64,000 nt of DNA, taken from positions 62,001 through 126,000 of the forward strand of contig NZ_LFME01000003.1 in NCBI RefSeq assembly GCF_001043115.1. Direction: 5' to 3'. The first letter of the stretch is position 1. Each line of letters starts with the position of its first letter. Shown here piece by piece: positions 38,245-46,906 of this stretch. The DNA is from Xanthomonas sp. NCPPB 1128 (GTDB lineage: Bacteria; Pseudomonadota; Gammaproteobacteria; Xanthomonadales; Xanthomonadaceae). A program made the translations under genes and the position numbers. The notes under the pieces were generated by a model. It was not told the origin of the DNA and did not search any database. It saw nothing but the letters and a program-made list of their open reading frames with translations.

Positions 38245-39453
38245 TCAGGCGAACGGCCGGTCGATCGCCGGCGACGGCGGCGTGAACCACTGCGCACCGT
38301 CTTCGGTGACGTAGAAATGATCCTCCAGGCGCACGCCGAATTCGCCTGGCACCACGATCATCGGCTCGTTGCTGCAGCACATGCCCGGGGCCAGCGCCAG
38401 CGCATTGCCGCGCACCAGGTAAGGCGCCTCGTGGATGCTCATGCCACAGCCGTGGCCGGTGCGGTGCGGCAGCCCCGGCAACTGGTAGTCCGGGCCGAGT
38501 CCGGCGCGCTGCAGCACCTTGCGCGCCGCTTCGTCCACCACCGCGCAAGCCACGCCCGGCCGCACCGCGGCGAACGCCGCCGCCTGCGCGTCGTGCTCCA
38601 GTTGCCAGATGCGCCGCTGCTTCTCGCTGGGCTCGCCGAAGATGTAGGTGCGGGTGATGTCAGAGTGGTAGCCCTGCACCGTGCAGCCGGTGTCGATCAG
38701 CACCAGTTCGCCCGGCCGCAGCGCCTGCACGCCGGGGATGCCGTGCGGATATGCAGTGGCGTGGCCGAACTGCACGATGCAGAAGGTCGAGCCGTTGTCG
38801 GCGCCGAGCGCGCGGTGCGCCTGGTCGATGAAGCGGGTCAGTTCCGCGGTGGTGATGCCCTCGCGGACCAGCCCGGCCGCCAACCGCTGCACCTGCAGGG
38901 TCATGTCGCAGGCCTGCTGCATCAGCGCCAGTTCCGCCGGCGACTTGCGCATGCGGCAGCCGTCGACGATGGCCGCCGCATCGCGGATCGCGATCCGTCC
39001 CAGCACCGCCGCCAGCCCGGTGTGCACCGCGAAGGCCACGCCCGGGTCCAGCGCCAGGCTCTGCGCGTCCAGTTCCAGCAAGGCCTCGGCGACCAGCGCG
39101 TGCGGATCCTCGTGTTCCTGCCACAGGCGCTTGCGCACCGGCACAGACAGCACCGCGTCCAGCGAGCCTTCCTCGAACGCCGGGCAGATCAGCAGCGGAT
39201 CGCCTTCGGCGGTCAGCAGCATCGCCACCAGGCGCTCGCTGGCGCCCCACGGCACGCCGGTGAAGTAGCGCAGCGAGGCGCCGGCGCCGATCAGCACCTC
39301 GCCGGCGCCGTGCGCGCGCATCAGCGCACGCGCGTTGGCCAGGCGTTGCCGGTACTCCTGCTCCTGGATCGCAGGCGCCAGCTGCGGCCACGGCGCCAGT
39401 TGTGCGTGCGCCTGCTCCAGGGTCAGTCCGCCGATCTGGGGTTGCTCGCTCAT
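38245..39453 (-). CDS. M24 family Xaa-Pro aminopeptidase/prolidase-like metallopeptidase
   Basis: A 402-residue cytoplasmic protein with a creatinase-like N-terminal domain and a pita-bread catalytic domain. The five metal ligands are visible: Asp in LIDTGC, Asp in YHSDITRTY, His in GHGCGMSIHEAP, Glu in CSNEPMI and Glu in VRLEDHFYV. It would bind two metal ions and split imido bonds before proline or hydroxyproline (Xaa-Pro, perhaps Xaa-Hyp). Its ATG overlaps the stop of the aldehyde dehydrogenase by ATGA, placing it inside the hydroxyproline operon and tying peptide breakdown directly to imino-acid catabolism. No signal peptide. Confidence 0.9.
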   Translation of the reverse strand: MSEQPQIGGLTLEQAHAQLAPWPQLAPAIQEQEYRQRLANARALMRAHGAGEVLIGAGASLRYFTGVPWGASERLVAMLLTAEGDPLLICPAFEEGSLDAVLSVPVRKRLWQEHEDPHALVAEALLELDAQSLALDPGVAFAVHTGLAAVLGRIAIRDAAAIVDGCRMRKSPAELALMQQACDMTLQVQRLAAGLVREGITTAELTRFIDQAHRALGADNGSTFCIVQFGHATAYPHGIPGVQALRPGELVLIDTGCTVQGYHSDITRTYIFGEPSEKQRRIWQLEHDAQAAAFAAVRPGVACAVVDEAARKVLQRAGLGPDYQLPGLPHRTGHGCGMSIHEAPYLVRGNALALAPGMCCSNEPMIVVPGEFGVRLEDHFYVTEDGAQWFTPPSPAIDRPFA

Positions 39454-41039
39454 GCGCGCGGCTCCACGTCGGCGGTCGTCCAGCAGCCGTCGATCAGCCG
39501 CTGCACGCTGCCGGGATTACGGTCGCGCAGCAGCGCCGGCAGCAGCGCGTCGGGCACGCCGTCGTAGCTGTGCAGCGCGGCGAAGCGGCGGATCGCCGCA
39601 GGCATGCCGACGGCCGTGAAGCCGGGATGGCCGGTGCTCGGATACGGGCCGCCATGGTTCATCGCCGGGCTCACTGCCACGCCGGTCGGCATCTTGTTGC
39701 AGATCAGGCGCCCCACCCGCGGGCGCAACGCCGCGGCCAGCGCGGCGAAGGCCGGATCGTCGCTGCCGTCGGCGGCGCGATAGATCGTGCCGGTGAGATT
39801 GCCCTCGAAGCTGCGCGCCAGGGCGGTCAACTGCCCCAGCCCGCCGCGCACGATCAGGCTGACCGGGCCGAACGCCTCGGTCTGCAGCGCTTCGGGCTGC
39901 TGCAGGAACGCCTCGGCCGACACCTCCAGCAGGGTCGGCGCATGCCGATAGCCAGGGCCGGCATCGGCCTGGCCGCCGGCCAGCACCGCGGCGCCGGCAT
40001 CGCGCAGCGTGGCCACGCTGCGCTGCAGGTGCTCCAGCACGCCGCGCGAGAACAGCAGAGACGGCGCGGCCCCAGCGAAATGCGCAGTGGTCGCGGCGAC
40101 GAAGGCATCGCCGGCCTCGCCCTTGGGCACCACCACGATGCCGGGATTGGTGCAGAACTGGCCGCTGCCCATGGTGCAGGAGGCGAAGAACTCCTGCGCC
40201 AGCGCCGCGCCGCGTTCGGCCAGCGCGCCCGGCAGCACGAACACCGGATTGACGCTGGACAGCTCGACGTAGGCCGGCACCCCGGCACGGTCGACGGCGG
40301 CCTTCAGTGCCAGGCCGCCGGCGCGGCTGCCGGTGAAGCCGATCGCGCCCAGCCGCGGATCGCCGGCCAGTTCCAGGCCCAGCGTGTTGTCGAAGTGATA
40401 GAGCAACTGCACCGTCGCCGCCGGCAGATCGTTGGCCAACAACGCTTGGTGCGCGAGCTGCGCCAGACGCTGGCTGGTGGCCGGATGCGAGGGATGCGCC
40501 TTGGCGATGACCGGATTGCGCGCGGCGATGGCCGAGGCGAAATCGCTGCCGGCCACCGCGTTGAACGCGAACGGGAAATTGTTTGGGCCGAACACCAGTA
40601 CCGGCTTGTGCAGCGGCCCCAACTGCGCGCGCAGGCCGGCCGCGGTGTCGATCACCGGCTGCGTCCAGCTGTGGCTGCGCGCCGCCTGCGCGGCCTGGCG
40701 CAACTGCCCGCTGGCGCGCGGCAGCTCCACCTTGGCCAGGCGCGGCTCCACCGGCAGGCCGGTTTCGGCATGCGCCAGTGCCACCAGGCGCTCGACGTCG
40801 GCGTCGATCGCGTCCGCATACGCATCCAGGAACGCGGCGATGCGTTCCGGCGCGGCCGCGGCCAGCGCATCGGCGCTCAGCGCCGCCGCGCTCAGCGCCG
40901 CTTCCAGATCGGCGGCGCCGCTGATCGGGAACGACGGACCGAATTCGCTCCCGTCGCGCGGATCCTCGGCGCGGAAGCTGCCGCGCTCTTCCAGCGAGGC
41001 CTGCCAATGGCCGGCCAGCAACAGCGGTTGCATGCTCAT
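39450..41039 (-). CDS. 2,5-dioxopentanoate (alpha-ketoglutarate semialdehyde) dehydrogenase
   Basis: A 529-residue aldehyde dehydrogenase. Catalytic Cys296 is in GSGQFCTNPG, the general base Glu259 in AYVELSSVNP, the cofactor loop in FTGSRAGG, and GPNNFPFAFN is the N-terminal cofactor contact. The SSVNPVFVLPGAL and GSGQFC context is that of the alpha-ketoglutaric semialdehyde branch that uses NADP. The reaction, 2,5-dioxopentanoate to 2-oxoglutarate, is the last step of trans-4-hydroxy-L-proline breakdown and feeds the TCA cycle. Its neighbours are the deaminase one base upstream and the M24 peptidase overlapping downstream. It could also serve arabinose or glucarate routes, but the operon makes the Hyp role clear. 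Confidence 0.92.
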   Translation of the reverse strand: MSMQPLLLAGHWQASLEERGSFRAEDPRDGSEFGPSFPISGAADLEAALSAAALSADALAAAAPERIAAFLDAYADAIDADVERLVALAHAETGLPVEPRLAKVELPRASGQLRQAAQAARSHSWTQPVIDTAAGLRAQLGPLHKPVLVFGPNNFPFAFNAVAGSDFASAIAARNPVIAKAHPSHPATSQRLAQLAHQALLANDLPAATVQLLYHFDNTLGLELAGDPRLGAIGFTGSRAGGLALKAAVDRAGVPAYVELSSVNPVFVLPGALAERGAALAQEFFASCTMGSGQFCTNPGIVVVPKGEAGDAFVAATTAHFAGAAPSLLFSRGVLEHLQRSVATLRDAGAAVLAGGQADAGPGYRHAPTLLEVSAEAFLQQPEALQTEAFGPVSLIVRGGLGQLTALARSFEGNLTGTIYRAADGSDDPAFAALAAALRPRVGRLICNKMPTGVAVSPAMNHGGPYPSTGHPGFTAVGMPAAIRRFAALHSYDGVPDALLPALLRDRNPGSVQRLIDGCWTTADVEPRA

Positions 41040-41040
41040 C

Positions 41041-41946
41041 TCAGTGCCCGGGATGGGTGGCGATGGCGTGGTCGATGACCTTCAGCGCGGCCTCGCGCTC
41101 GGCGCCTTCCAGCACCAGCCGCGGCGCGCGCACGCGCTCGCTGCCCAGGCCGACCTTCTCCTGCACCAGCTTGATCAGCTGCACGAACTTGGGCACGGTG
41201 TCCAGGCGCAGCAGCGGCAGGAACCAGTCGTACAGCGCCTTGGCCGCGGGGTAGCCGCCGTCGCGGGCCAGCTCGAACAGCTTCACCGACTCCTTCGGGT
41301 AGGCATTGACCAGGCCGGCGATCCAGCCCTTGGCGCCCATGCTCAGGCCTTCGACGATCGCATCGTCCATGCCCACCAGCAGCACCAGGCGGTCGCCGAG
41401 CAGTTCGCCCAGCGCGGCGAAGCGGCGCACGTCGCCGGAGGATTCCTTGACCGCCTGCAGGTTCGGGAACTCGGCCGCCAGCTCGGCGATCTGCGCCGGG
41501 CTGAAATCGGTCTTGTAGGCGATCGGGTTGTTGTACAGGATCGCCGGCAGGTCGGTGGCGGCGATCACCGCGCGCATGTGCGCGCCCATCTCGCGCCAGT
41601 CGGTGGAATACACGTACGGCGGTAGCACCATGAGGCCACCGCAGCCGACCTGCTTGGCCGCCTGCGCCAGGCGCACGGCCTCGTCGGTGGACAGCGCGGC
41701 GATGCCCGGCACCACCGGGATGCGGCCGTCGACCGCCTGCACCAGGGTCTTCAGGATCGCCAGCTTGTCGTCGAAGCTCAGCGTGGCCGCCTCGCCCAGC
41801 GAGCCCAGCGGCACGATCGCGGTGCAGCCGGCGTCGACCATCACCTGCGCATGCTTGGCCAGGAACGCGTGGTCGATGCTGCCGTCGGCGTTGAACGGAG
41901 TGGTGATGGCCGGCAGCACGCCGTACCAGAAGGAAGCCTTGCTCAT
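41041..41946 (-). CDS. 1-pyrroline-4-hydroxy-2-carboxylate deaminase (DHDPS/NAL superfamily)
   Basis: A 301-residue TIM-barrel class I aldolase-fold enzyme. The Schiff-base lysine is Lys167 in LQAVKESSGD, with Tyr138 in AILYNNP as proton relay and the GSLGEAATLS loop at about 48-57. In this operon it should deaminate and dehydrate delta1-pyrroline-4-hydroxy-2-carboxylate to 2,5-dioxopentanoate and ammonia. The setting between the dehydrogenase subunits and the semialdehyde dehydrogenase separates it from lysine-pathway DapA. Start ATG 41944-41946 overlaps the preceding stop by ATGA, and the gap to the next gene is one base. Confidence 0.9.
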   Translation of the reverse strand: MSKASFWYGVLPAITTPFNADGSIDHAFLAKHAQVMVDAGCTAIVPLGSLGEAATLSFDDKLAILKTLVQAVDGRIPVVPGIAALSTDEAVRLAQAAKQVGCGGLMVLPPYVYSTDWREMGAHMRAVIAATDLPAILYNNPIAYKTDFSPAQIAELAAEFPNLQAVKESSGDVRRFAALGELLGDRLVLLVGMDDAIVEGLSMGAKGWIAGLVNAYPKESVKLFELARDGGYPAAKALYDWFLPLLRLDTVPKFVQLIKLVQEKVGLGSERVRAPRLVLEGAEREAALKVIDHAIATHPGH

Positions 41947-43313
41947 GGATGTACACCTTGTGGAGAGTTGCGAAGGGATGCCGCGCGCGACGGCGCGGCG
42001 CAAGCGGTGTCCGGACCGGGGTCCGGACAGGGATGGGCCAGCGCGTCCAACCGCGCCGGGAACAGCGGCGGCCGGCGGCCGTCGTCGGAGAAATCGTAGG
42101 CGCGCGCGGCCAGGCCCAGTTCGGTCAGCGCGCTGCCGCAGATGCGGCCCTGGCAGGCGCCCATGCCGCAGCGCGAGGCCAGCTTGGCGTCGCGCAGGTC
42201 GGCATGGCCCTGCAGCGCGGCCAGCGGCACGTCCTCGCAGCGGCACACCAGCGTGTCCGGCGCGGCCAAGGCATGGATCCGCGGGTCCAGCGCGAACTGC
42301 CGCTGCAGCAGCGCGGCGAAGGCGCGCGCGCGGCGTCGCTGCGGCTGCAGCGCCTGCGCATCGGCGTCCTGGCCGGCGGCCAGGTGGCCGGCGATGGCGC
42401 CTTCCACCCGCGCGCAATCGCGCCCGCCGATGCCCAGCGCCTCGCCGGCGGCGTACACGCCGTCCACGCTGGTACGCAGCTGCGCATCCACCGCCACGCA
42501 CGGATGCGCGCCGCTGCGGTCCAGGCGGCAGCCCAGCAGTTGCGCCAGTTCCACGTTCGGCACCAGGCCGTAGCCCACCGACAGTTGATCGCAGGCGAGA
42601 CGGCGGCGCCCGCGCGGCCCGTCGATCTCCACCTCCTGCACGCGGCCCTCGCCGTGCGCGGCGATCACCACGCTGCCGGCGTGGTAACCGACCCCGGCCA
42701 GTTGCGTGCGCAGCGCCAGCGCCTGCAGCGCCTTGTCCGGCCAACGCAGCGGCAGCTGCGCAGCGAAGGCCGCCAGCGCGCGCCACGGCGCCTGTTCGAC
42801 GATGCCCAGCACCTGCGCGCCATGGCGATGCAGCGTCGCCGCCGAGGCCAGCAGCAGCGGTCCGCTGCCGGCGACCAGCACGCGCCGCCCGCGCAGCGGC
42901 CAGCCCTGCTTGGCCAGCGCCTGGGCGCCGCCAGCGCCGGTCACCCCCGGCAGGGTCCAGCCCGGGAACGGCAACAGCAATTCGCGTGCGCCGGTGGCCA
43001 GCACCAGCGCGTCGTAGCCCAGCCAGCGCGGGCCATCGGGACCATCGGTGAGCAACTGCCGGTCCTGCGCCAGCAACACCTGGGTCTGCGGCAGGAACGT
43101 CACCGCGCTGGCTGCCAGCTGCGCCAGCGCGCGCGCGGCCAGGCGCGGCGGCGCGTGGGCGACATCGTGGCGCCAGATCTGGCCGCCGGCACGCGCCTGC
43201 AGATCGACCAGGCCGACGCGGCGGCCATGCCCGGCCGCGGCCAGCGCCGCCGCCAGCCCGGCCGGGCCGGCGCCGATCACCAGTACCTCGTAGTGGGCGC
43301 GCGATTCAGCCAT
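41943..43313 (-). CDS. D-hydroxyproline dehydrogenase, FAD/NAD and Fe-S binding subunit
   Basis: A 456-residue flavoprotein with the N-terminal dinucleotide fold VLVIGAGPAGLAAALAAA, a second Rossmann motif VLVAGSGPLLLASAATL, and the ATG motif VLATGARE. The C-terminal part carries a BFD-like cysteine set, CRCEDVP then CGMGACQGRICG, for a [2Fe-2S] cluster. This architecture is that of the alpha (HcnB-like) subunit of multi-subunit D-amino-acid and opine dehydrogenases. With the two genes directly upstream it should form the heteromeric cis-4-hydroxy-D-proline dehydrogenase that passes electrons to an acceptor other than oxygen. It overlaps the small ferredoxin-like gene by 8 bp and the deaminase by ATGA. 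Confidence 0.87.
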   Translation of the reverse strand: MAESRAHYEVLVIGAGPAGLAAALAAAGHGRRVGLVDLQARAGGQIWRHDVAHAPPRLAARALAQLAASAVTFLPQTQVLLAQDRQLLTDGPDGPRWLGYDALVLATGARELLLPFPGWTLPGVTGAGGAQALAKQGWPLRGRRVLVAGSGPLLLASAATLHRHGAQVLGIVEQAPWRALAAFAAQLPLRWPDKALQALALRTQLAGVGYHAGSVVIAAHGEGRVQEVEIDGPRGRRRLACDQLSVGYGLVPNVELAQLLGCRLDRSGAHPCVAVDAQLRTSVDGVYAAGEALGIGGRDCARVEGAIAGHLAAGQDADAQALQPQRRRARAFAALLQRQFALDPRIHALAAPDTLVCRCEDVPLAALQGHADLRDAKLASRCGMGACQGRICGSALTELGLAARAYDFSDDGRRPPLFPARLDALAHPCPDPGPDTACAAPSRAASLRNSPQGVHP

Positions 43314-43554
43314 CGGTCCACACCTGCATGCCGTCGCGCGCCGGGGTGATGCAGGCGCGCAACTGGCCGACGCGGTCGATGCGTACCCGGCACTCGGCGC
43401 ACACGCCCATGCCGCACAGCGGCGCGCGCGGCTGGCCGCTGCGCGAACGGCGGAAATGCGTGGCGACCTGCGCCACCGCCGCGGCCACGCTGCTGCCGTC
43501 GACCACTTCGACGTCGCGGCCGTCCACCTGCAGGCGCAGCATCCGCGCGCTCAT
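43306..43554 (-). CDS. D-hydroxyproline dehydrogenase, small [2Fe-2S] subunit
   Basis: An 82-residue ferredoxin-like protein. The cysteines in LCGMGVCAECRVRI plus a later Cys in LRACITPARDG form the plant-type C-x4-C-x2-C-x(n)-C set, except that the first positions are compressed as in HcnA/SoxX-like subunits. It should bind one [2Fe-2S] cluster and relay electrons between the two flavin subunits. The start ATG 43552-43554 is fixed by an ATGA overlap with the upstream FAD subunit, and its end overlaps the next gene by 8 bp. Such packing indicates equal-amount synthesis of one complex. Confidence 0.87.
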   Translation of the reverse strand: MSARMLRLQVDGRDVEVVDGSSVAAAVAQVATHFRRSRSGQPRAPLCGMGVCAECRVRIDRVGQLRACITPARDGMQVWTDG

Positions 43555-44651
43555 GCCAGCGCCCGCGCCGGCGCGTACGGCGCCGGGTCGATGGCCGTGG
43601 GCCGCTGCAGCAGTTGGTCCAGCAACAGGCGCGCACTGCCCAACGCCGTGGTCACGCCCAGGCCTTCGTGGCCGGCCGCGACCCACACGTCGCGCCGCTC
43701 CGGCACCGCGCCCAGGTACGGACGCCCGTCCGGCGTGGCCGGGCGCAGGCCGGTCCACACCCGGATCGCCTGCAGTTGCCGCAGGCCCGGCAGGAACGCG
43801 AAGGCGCGCTCCAGCATCCGCTGCAGCATCGGCATCGACACTGCGCGGTCGGTCGCGTCGAATTCGCGCGAGGAGCCGATCAGGATCTGCCCGGTCGGCC
43901 GCGGCTGCACGTTGAACGCCACGCTGCTGCCGTCGCTGCCGTGCGCGCTGTCGGCATAGCCCAGCTCCAGCAATTGATGGGCGACGAAACCCGGATAGCG
44001 GTCGGTGATCACCAACTGCCCCTTGCGCGCGCGCATCGGCAGTTCCGGCAACAGCTCCGGCACGGCGCAGCCGGTGGCGACCAGCACCGGGCCATGCAGC
44101 GCGCTGCCGTCGTCCAGGCGCACACCGGCATCGAGCAGCGCGGTGGCGCGGCGTCCGGCGTACAGCTGCGCGCCAGCGGCGCAGGCGCGCTCGACCAGGT
44201 AGCGCGCCATCCGCGGCGGATACACCACCGCCTCGGCGGCCACGCGCATGCCGCCGGCCAGGCCCGGCACCAGCGCCGGCTCCAGTTGATACAACCGCTG
44301 CGCATCGAGCGCTTCGGCGTGCACCCCGGCCGCGGCCAGGCGCTGGATCTTGGCCGGAATCGCCTCCAGCTCGCGCGCCTGCCGCGCCACCCACAGCGTG
44401 CCGCAGCGGCTGAACTCCGCCTCCGGCAGCGGCGCGAATTCCTCCCACAGGCGCAGCGAATAGGCCGACAACGCCAGTTCCGCCGGATCGTCGTCCATCG
44501 CCACCAGGTGGCCCATCGCCGCGGCGGTGGAACCGCCGCCGATGCTGCCCGACTCGACGATCGCCACGCGCAGGCCGGCGGCCGCCGCCGCATCGGCGCA
44601 GGCCGCGCCGACGATGCCGGCGCCGACGACGATCAGGTCGAAACCGCTCAT
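43551..44651 (-). CDS. D-hydroxyproline dehydrogenase, catalytic DAO-type FAD subunit
   Basis: A 366-residue DadA/DAO-family flavoprotein. The N-terminal FAD motif is [21 protein letters not shown], followed by [13 protein letters not shown]. The C-terminal part carries [14 protein letters not shown] and [19 protein letters not shown], the flavin-proximal motifs of glycine oxidase-like enzymes. It should oxidise cis-4-hydroxy-D-proline to the cyclic imine. The short Cys-rich and BFD-type genes immediately downstream mark it as the catalytic subunit of a heteromeric dehydrogenase rather than a free oxidase. Both ends overlap neighbours by ATGA. Confidence 0.9.
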   Translation of the reverse strand: MSGFDLIVVGAGIVGAACADAAAAAGLRVAIVESGSIGGGSTAAAMGHLVAMDDDPAELALSAYSLRLWEEFAPLPEAEFSRCGTLWVARQARELEAIPAKIQRLAAAGVHAEALDAQRLYQLEPALVPGLAGGMRVAAEAVVYPPRMARYLVERACAAGAQLYAGRRATALLDAGVRLDDGSALHGPVLVATGCAVPELLPELPMRARKGQLVITDRYPGFVAHQLLELGYADSAHGSDGSSVAFNVQPRPTGQILIGSSREFDATDRAVSMPMLQRMLERAFAFLPGLRQLQAIRVWTGLRPATPDGRPYLGAVPERRDVWVAAGHEGLGVTTALGSARLLLDQLLQRPTAIDPAPYAPARALA

Positions 44652-45589
44652 GCGGCGCCGATGCCCCAGGCGAACGGATCCTGCGGATCGATCAGCAACT
44701 GCGTGCGCGCGGTGAGGAAGGCCTGCCCGGTGATGCGCGGCAGCACGCCGCGGGTGCCGGCCGCATAGCTGCCCTCGAACACGCTGCCGAGGATGCCCTG
44801 CTGGCGCCACACCTGGCCCGGCGCCAGCTTGCCGTCGGCAGCCAAACACGCCAGCTTGGCGCTGGTGCCGGTGCCGCACGGCGACCGGTCGTAGGCCAGG
44901 CCCGGGCACAGCACGAAGTTGCGCGCATCGGCGCTGGCGTCCGGCGCCGGCCCGTTGATCTCGATGTGATCGATCTCGCCACCATCGGCGCCGCGGATGC
45001 CGGCCGCCTCCAGCGCCAGCCGCACCGCCTCGGTGTAGGCGGTCAGCGCGCGCTGGTGGCGCAATTCCAGCGCGCACGGCGTCTGCTCGGTGATGAAGAA
45101 CCAGTTGCCGCCCCAGGCCACGTCGCCGCGCACGCGCCCGTACTCGGGCACCTGCACGTCGATGCCGGTGGCATGGCGGTAGCTCTCGACATTGTCGACC
45201 GACACGCGGCCGTCGGCATGCAGTTCCACGCCGACCGTGCCCACCGGCGTCTCGATGCGGTGCGTGCCCGCGCTCAGCCGGCCCAGTTCGGCCAGCGTGC
45301 GCACCAGGCCGATGGTGCCGTGGCCGCACATGCCCAGGTAGCCGACGTTGTTGAAGAAGATCACCGCCGCGCAGGCATCGGCGGCCACCGGCGGCAGCAG
45401 CAGCGCGCCGACCATGGTGTCCGAGCCGCGCGGCTCGCAGGCGATGGCGCTGCGCCAGGCGTCGAAGCGCGTGCGGAACAGTTCACGGCGCTCGGCCAGG
45501 GAACCGGTCCCCAGATCGGGGAAGCCGGAGACGACGACACGGGTCGGTTCGCCGGCGCTGTGCGAGTCGATGACATCGAGTGTATGCAT
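44648..45589 (-). CDS. 4-hydroxyproline 2-epimerase (proline racemase family)
   Basis: A 313-residue enzyme interconverting trans-4-hydroxy-L-proline and cis-4-hydroxy-D-proline, the entry step of the pathway. Both acid/base cysteines are present: Cys88 in GMCGHGTIG and Cys238 in [10 protein letters not shown] Thr at the first position would have meant a trans-3-hydroxyproline dehydratase, so the epimerase reading is favoured. The N-terminal [14 protein letters not shown] is typical of the hydroxyproline branch. The ATG at 45587-45589 ([15 protein letters not shown]) is chosen on conservation; no strong Shine-Dalgarno is visible. It is first in the operon and divergent from the PAS-AraC regulator. 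Confidence 0.93.
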   Translation of the reverse strand: MHTLDVIDSHSAGEPTRVVVSGFPDLGTGSLAERRELFRTRFDAWRSAIACEPRGSDTMVGALLLPPVAADACAAVIFFNNVGYLGMCGHGTIGLVRTLAELGRLSAGTHRIETPVGTVGVELHADGRVSVDNVESYRHATGIDVQVPEYGRVRGDVAWGGNWFFITEQTPCALELRHQRALTAYTEAVRLALEAAGIRGADGGEIDHIEINGPAPDASADARNFVLCPGLAYDRSPCGTGTSAKLACLAADGKLAPGQVWRQQGILGSVFEGSYAAGTRGVLPRITGQAFLTARTQLLIDPQDPFAWGIGAA

Positions 45590-45645
45590 GGGGCCATGCT
45601 CACATTCGGCATCGCTGCCGGCTAGCAGCGTTTGCCTGTCGCGAA

Positions 45646-45659
45646 TGCGGAAGTTCGCA
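45646..45659. promoter_or_regulatory. TGCG-N6-CGCA palindrome in the divergent hydroxyproline/AraC promoter region
   Basis: TGCGGAAGTTCGCA, a perfect TGCG/CGCA inverted repeat sharing the TGCGGAA core with sites A, C and D of the glycan block. It lies 56 bases upstream of the epimerase ATG and about 103 bases before the araC-type ATG. A GCGTTTG occurs upstream (45629-45635), but ten bases from ATGCGGAA rather than 19. Candidate operator for the divergent regulator. Confidence 0.5.
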
Positions 45660-45761
45660 CAACCCGGCCACGCCCGACGGCGCCGACTTGAGCTAGCATC
45701 GGCATTCAGGGGACGCGCGGCGGCGCGCCCGCACCGCCGCCCACTTCCGCAGGTGAACGCC

Positions 45762-46469
45762 ATGGACACTCTGATTTCGGCACTGGAACTGCAGACGCTG
45801 TTCGACGCCCTGCCGGACGTGGTGTTCTTCGTGAAGGACCGCGACGGCCGCTACACCCACGTCAACCTGACCCTGGTGCGGCGGCTGGGCAAGAAGTACC
45901 GCGCCGACCTGATCGGCAAGTCGGCCGCGGACGTGTTCCCGCTGCCGCTGGGCGGCAGCTACCTGATGCAGGACCGGCGCGTGCTGTGCGGCGAGGTGAT
46001 CGAGAACCAGTTGGAAGTGCACCTGTTTCCGAACCGCACCCCGGGCTGGTGCCTGACCTTCAAGCGCCCGCTGTGCGAGGGCGAGGAGGTGATCGGCGTG
46101 GTCGGCATCTCCCGCGACCTGGGCCAGCCGGACAGCCGCCATTCCGCCTACGAGCGCATCAGCCGCGCCATGGAGCACATGCAGACGCACTACGGCGACA
46201 ACCTGCGCGTGCAGACCCTGGCCGACCTGGCCGAGCTGTCGGTGGCGCAACTGGAGCGGCACTTCCGCCGCGTGTTCCAGCTGACCCCGCAGCAGTTGCT
46301 GACCAAGATGCGCATCGAAGCGGCGATGCGCCTGCTGCACGGCGACGACAGCATCGCCAGCATCGGCCAACTGTGCGGCTTCGCCGACCAGAGCGCCTTC
46401 GCCCGCCAGTTCAAGGCCACCGTCGGCATGACCCCGCGCGACTACCGGTCGATGAAGGGCAAGCTGTGA
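45762..46469 (+). CDS. PAS-AraC transcriptional regulator of hydroxyproline use
   Basis: A 235-residue regulator. Residues about 8-115 form a PAS domain ([43 protein letters not shown]). Residues about 130-235 form an AraC-type double helix-turn-helix with [20 protein letters not shown] and [21 protein letters not shown] ending [13 protein letters not shown] rather than a cupin sensor is less usual among short AraC proteins. AGGTGA stands five bases before ATG 45762. It is divergent from the epimerase operon, so it most likely controls it, perhaps sensing a pathway compound through the PAS pocket. Ligand and sign of control are unknown. Confidence 0.9.
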   Translation: MDTLISALELQTLFDALPDVVFFVKDRDGRYTHVNLTLVRRLGKKYRADLIGKSAADVFPLPLGGSYLMQDRRVLCGEVIENQLEVHLFPNRTPGWCLTFKRPLCEGEEVIGVVGISRDLGQPDSRHSAYERISRAMEHMQTHYGDNLRVQTLADLAELSVAQLERHFRRVFQLTPQQLLTKMRIEAAMRLLHGDDSIASIGQLCGFADQSAFARQFKATVGMTPRDYRSMKGKL

Positions 46470-46549
46470 AGAGCCGGGAGTGGGGAATCGGGAATGGGGA
46501 TTCGTTTTTGAGCTGAATGCGCGCGTTGAGATCGCGACGCTGCGGATGC

Positions 46550-46671
46550 AAAGCCCCTCTCCCTCCGGGGCGAAAGGGCACGGTTTGCGCGCCACTGGCG
46601 CGCGTGTCCTTGAGCGCCCGCGCCGCAAGCGCGGGCCGGGGCGCGGAGCGGGGGTTGGGGTGAGGGTCCGG
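46550..46671. repeat. Single copy of the 29-kb repeat family
   Basis: Same segments as at 29068-29700: CCCCTCTCCC, TTTGCGCGCCACTGGCGCGC, CGCCGCAAGCGCGGGCC and GGGGTTGGGGTGAGGGTCCGG. It fills part of the 437-bp gap between the PAS-AraC gene and ftsY. A GGGAATCGGGAATGGGGATT run precedes it at about 46484. The remaining bases up to 46906 show no clear gene. Confidence 0.8.
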
Positions 46672-46906
46672 CGCAGCCGATCGCATCCACATGCCGTGAC
46701 ACATCCGCATCTACGCTGCGATCTTGCTGCACCAGGATGCCCGGTCGCGGTTGGTCCGGTGATGGGATAGACGCCGCGCCAACGATGCATACACGTTCGT
46801 GAGGGACGAATTCCACCCTCCGCCAATCATCCCAGCCTGCCCCCGCTGCACCGGCCGCTCAGGTCGCAAGTGGTAGCATTCTTCGTTTCCGGTCCACGCG
46901 TCATCC

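Noticed and set aside
41041-41946. dapA (dihydrodipicolinate synthase)
   Set aside because: The Schiff-base fold is shared, but the operon partners and overlaps belong to hydroxyproline breakdown, so the deaminase call is preferred.
44648-45589. Proline racemase or trans-3-hydroxyproline dehydratase
   Set aside because: Both cysteines are present (excluding the dehydratase), and the hydroxyproline operon context favours the 4-hydroxyproline epimerase over proline racemase.
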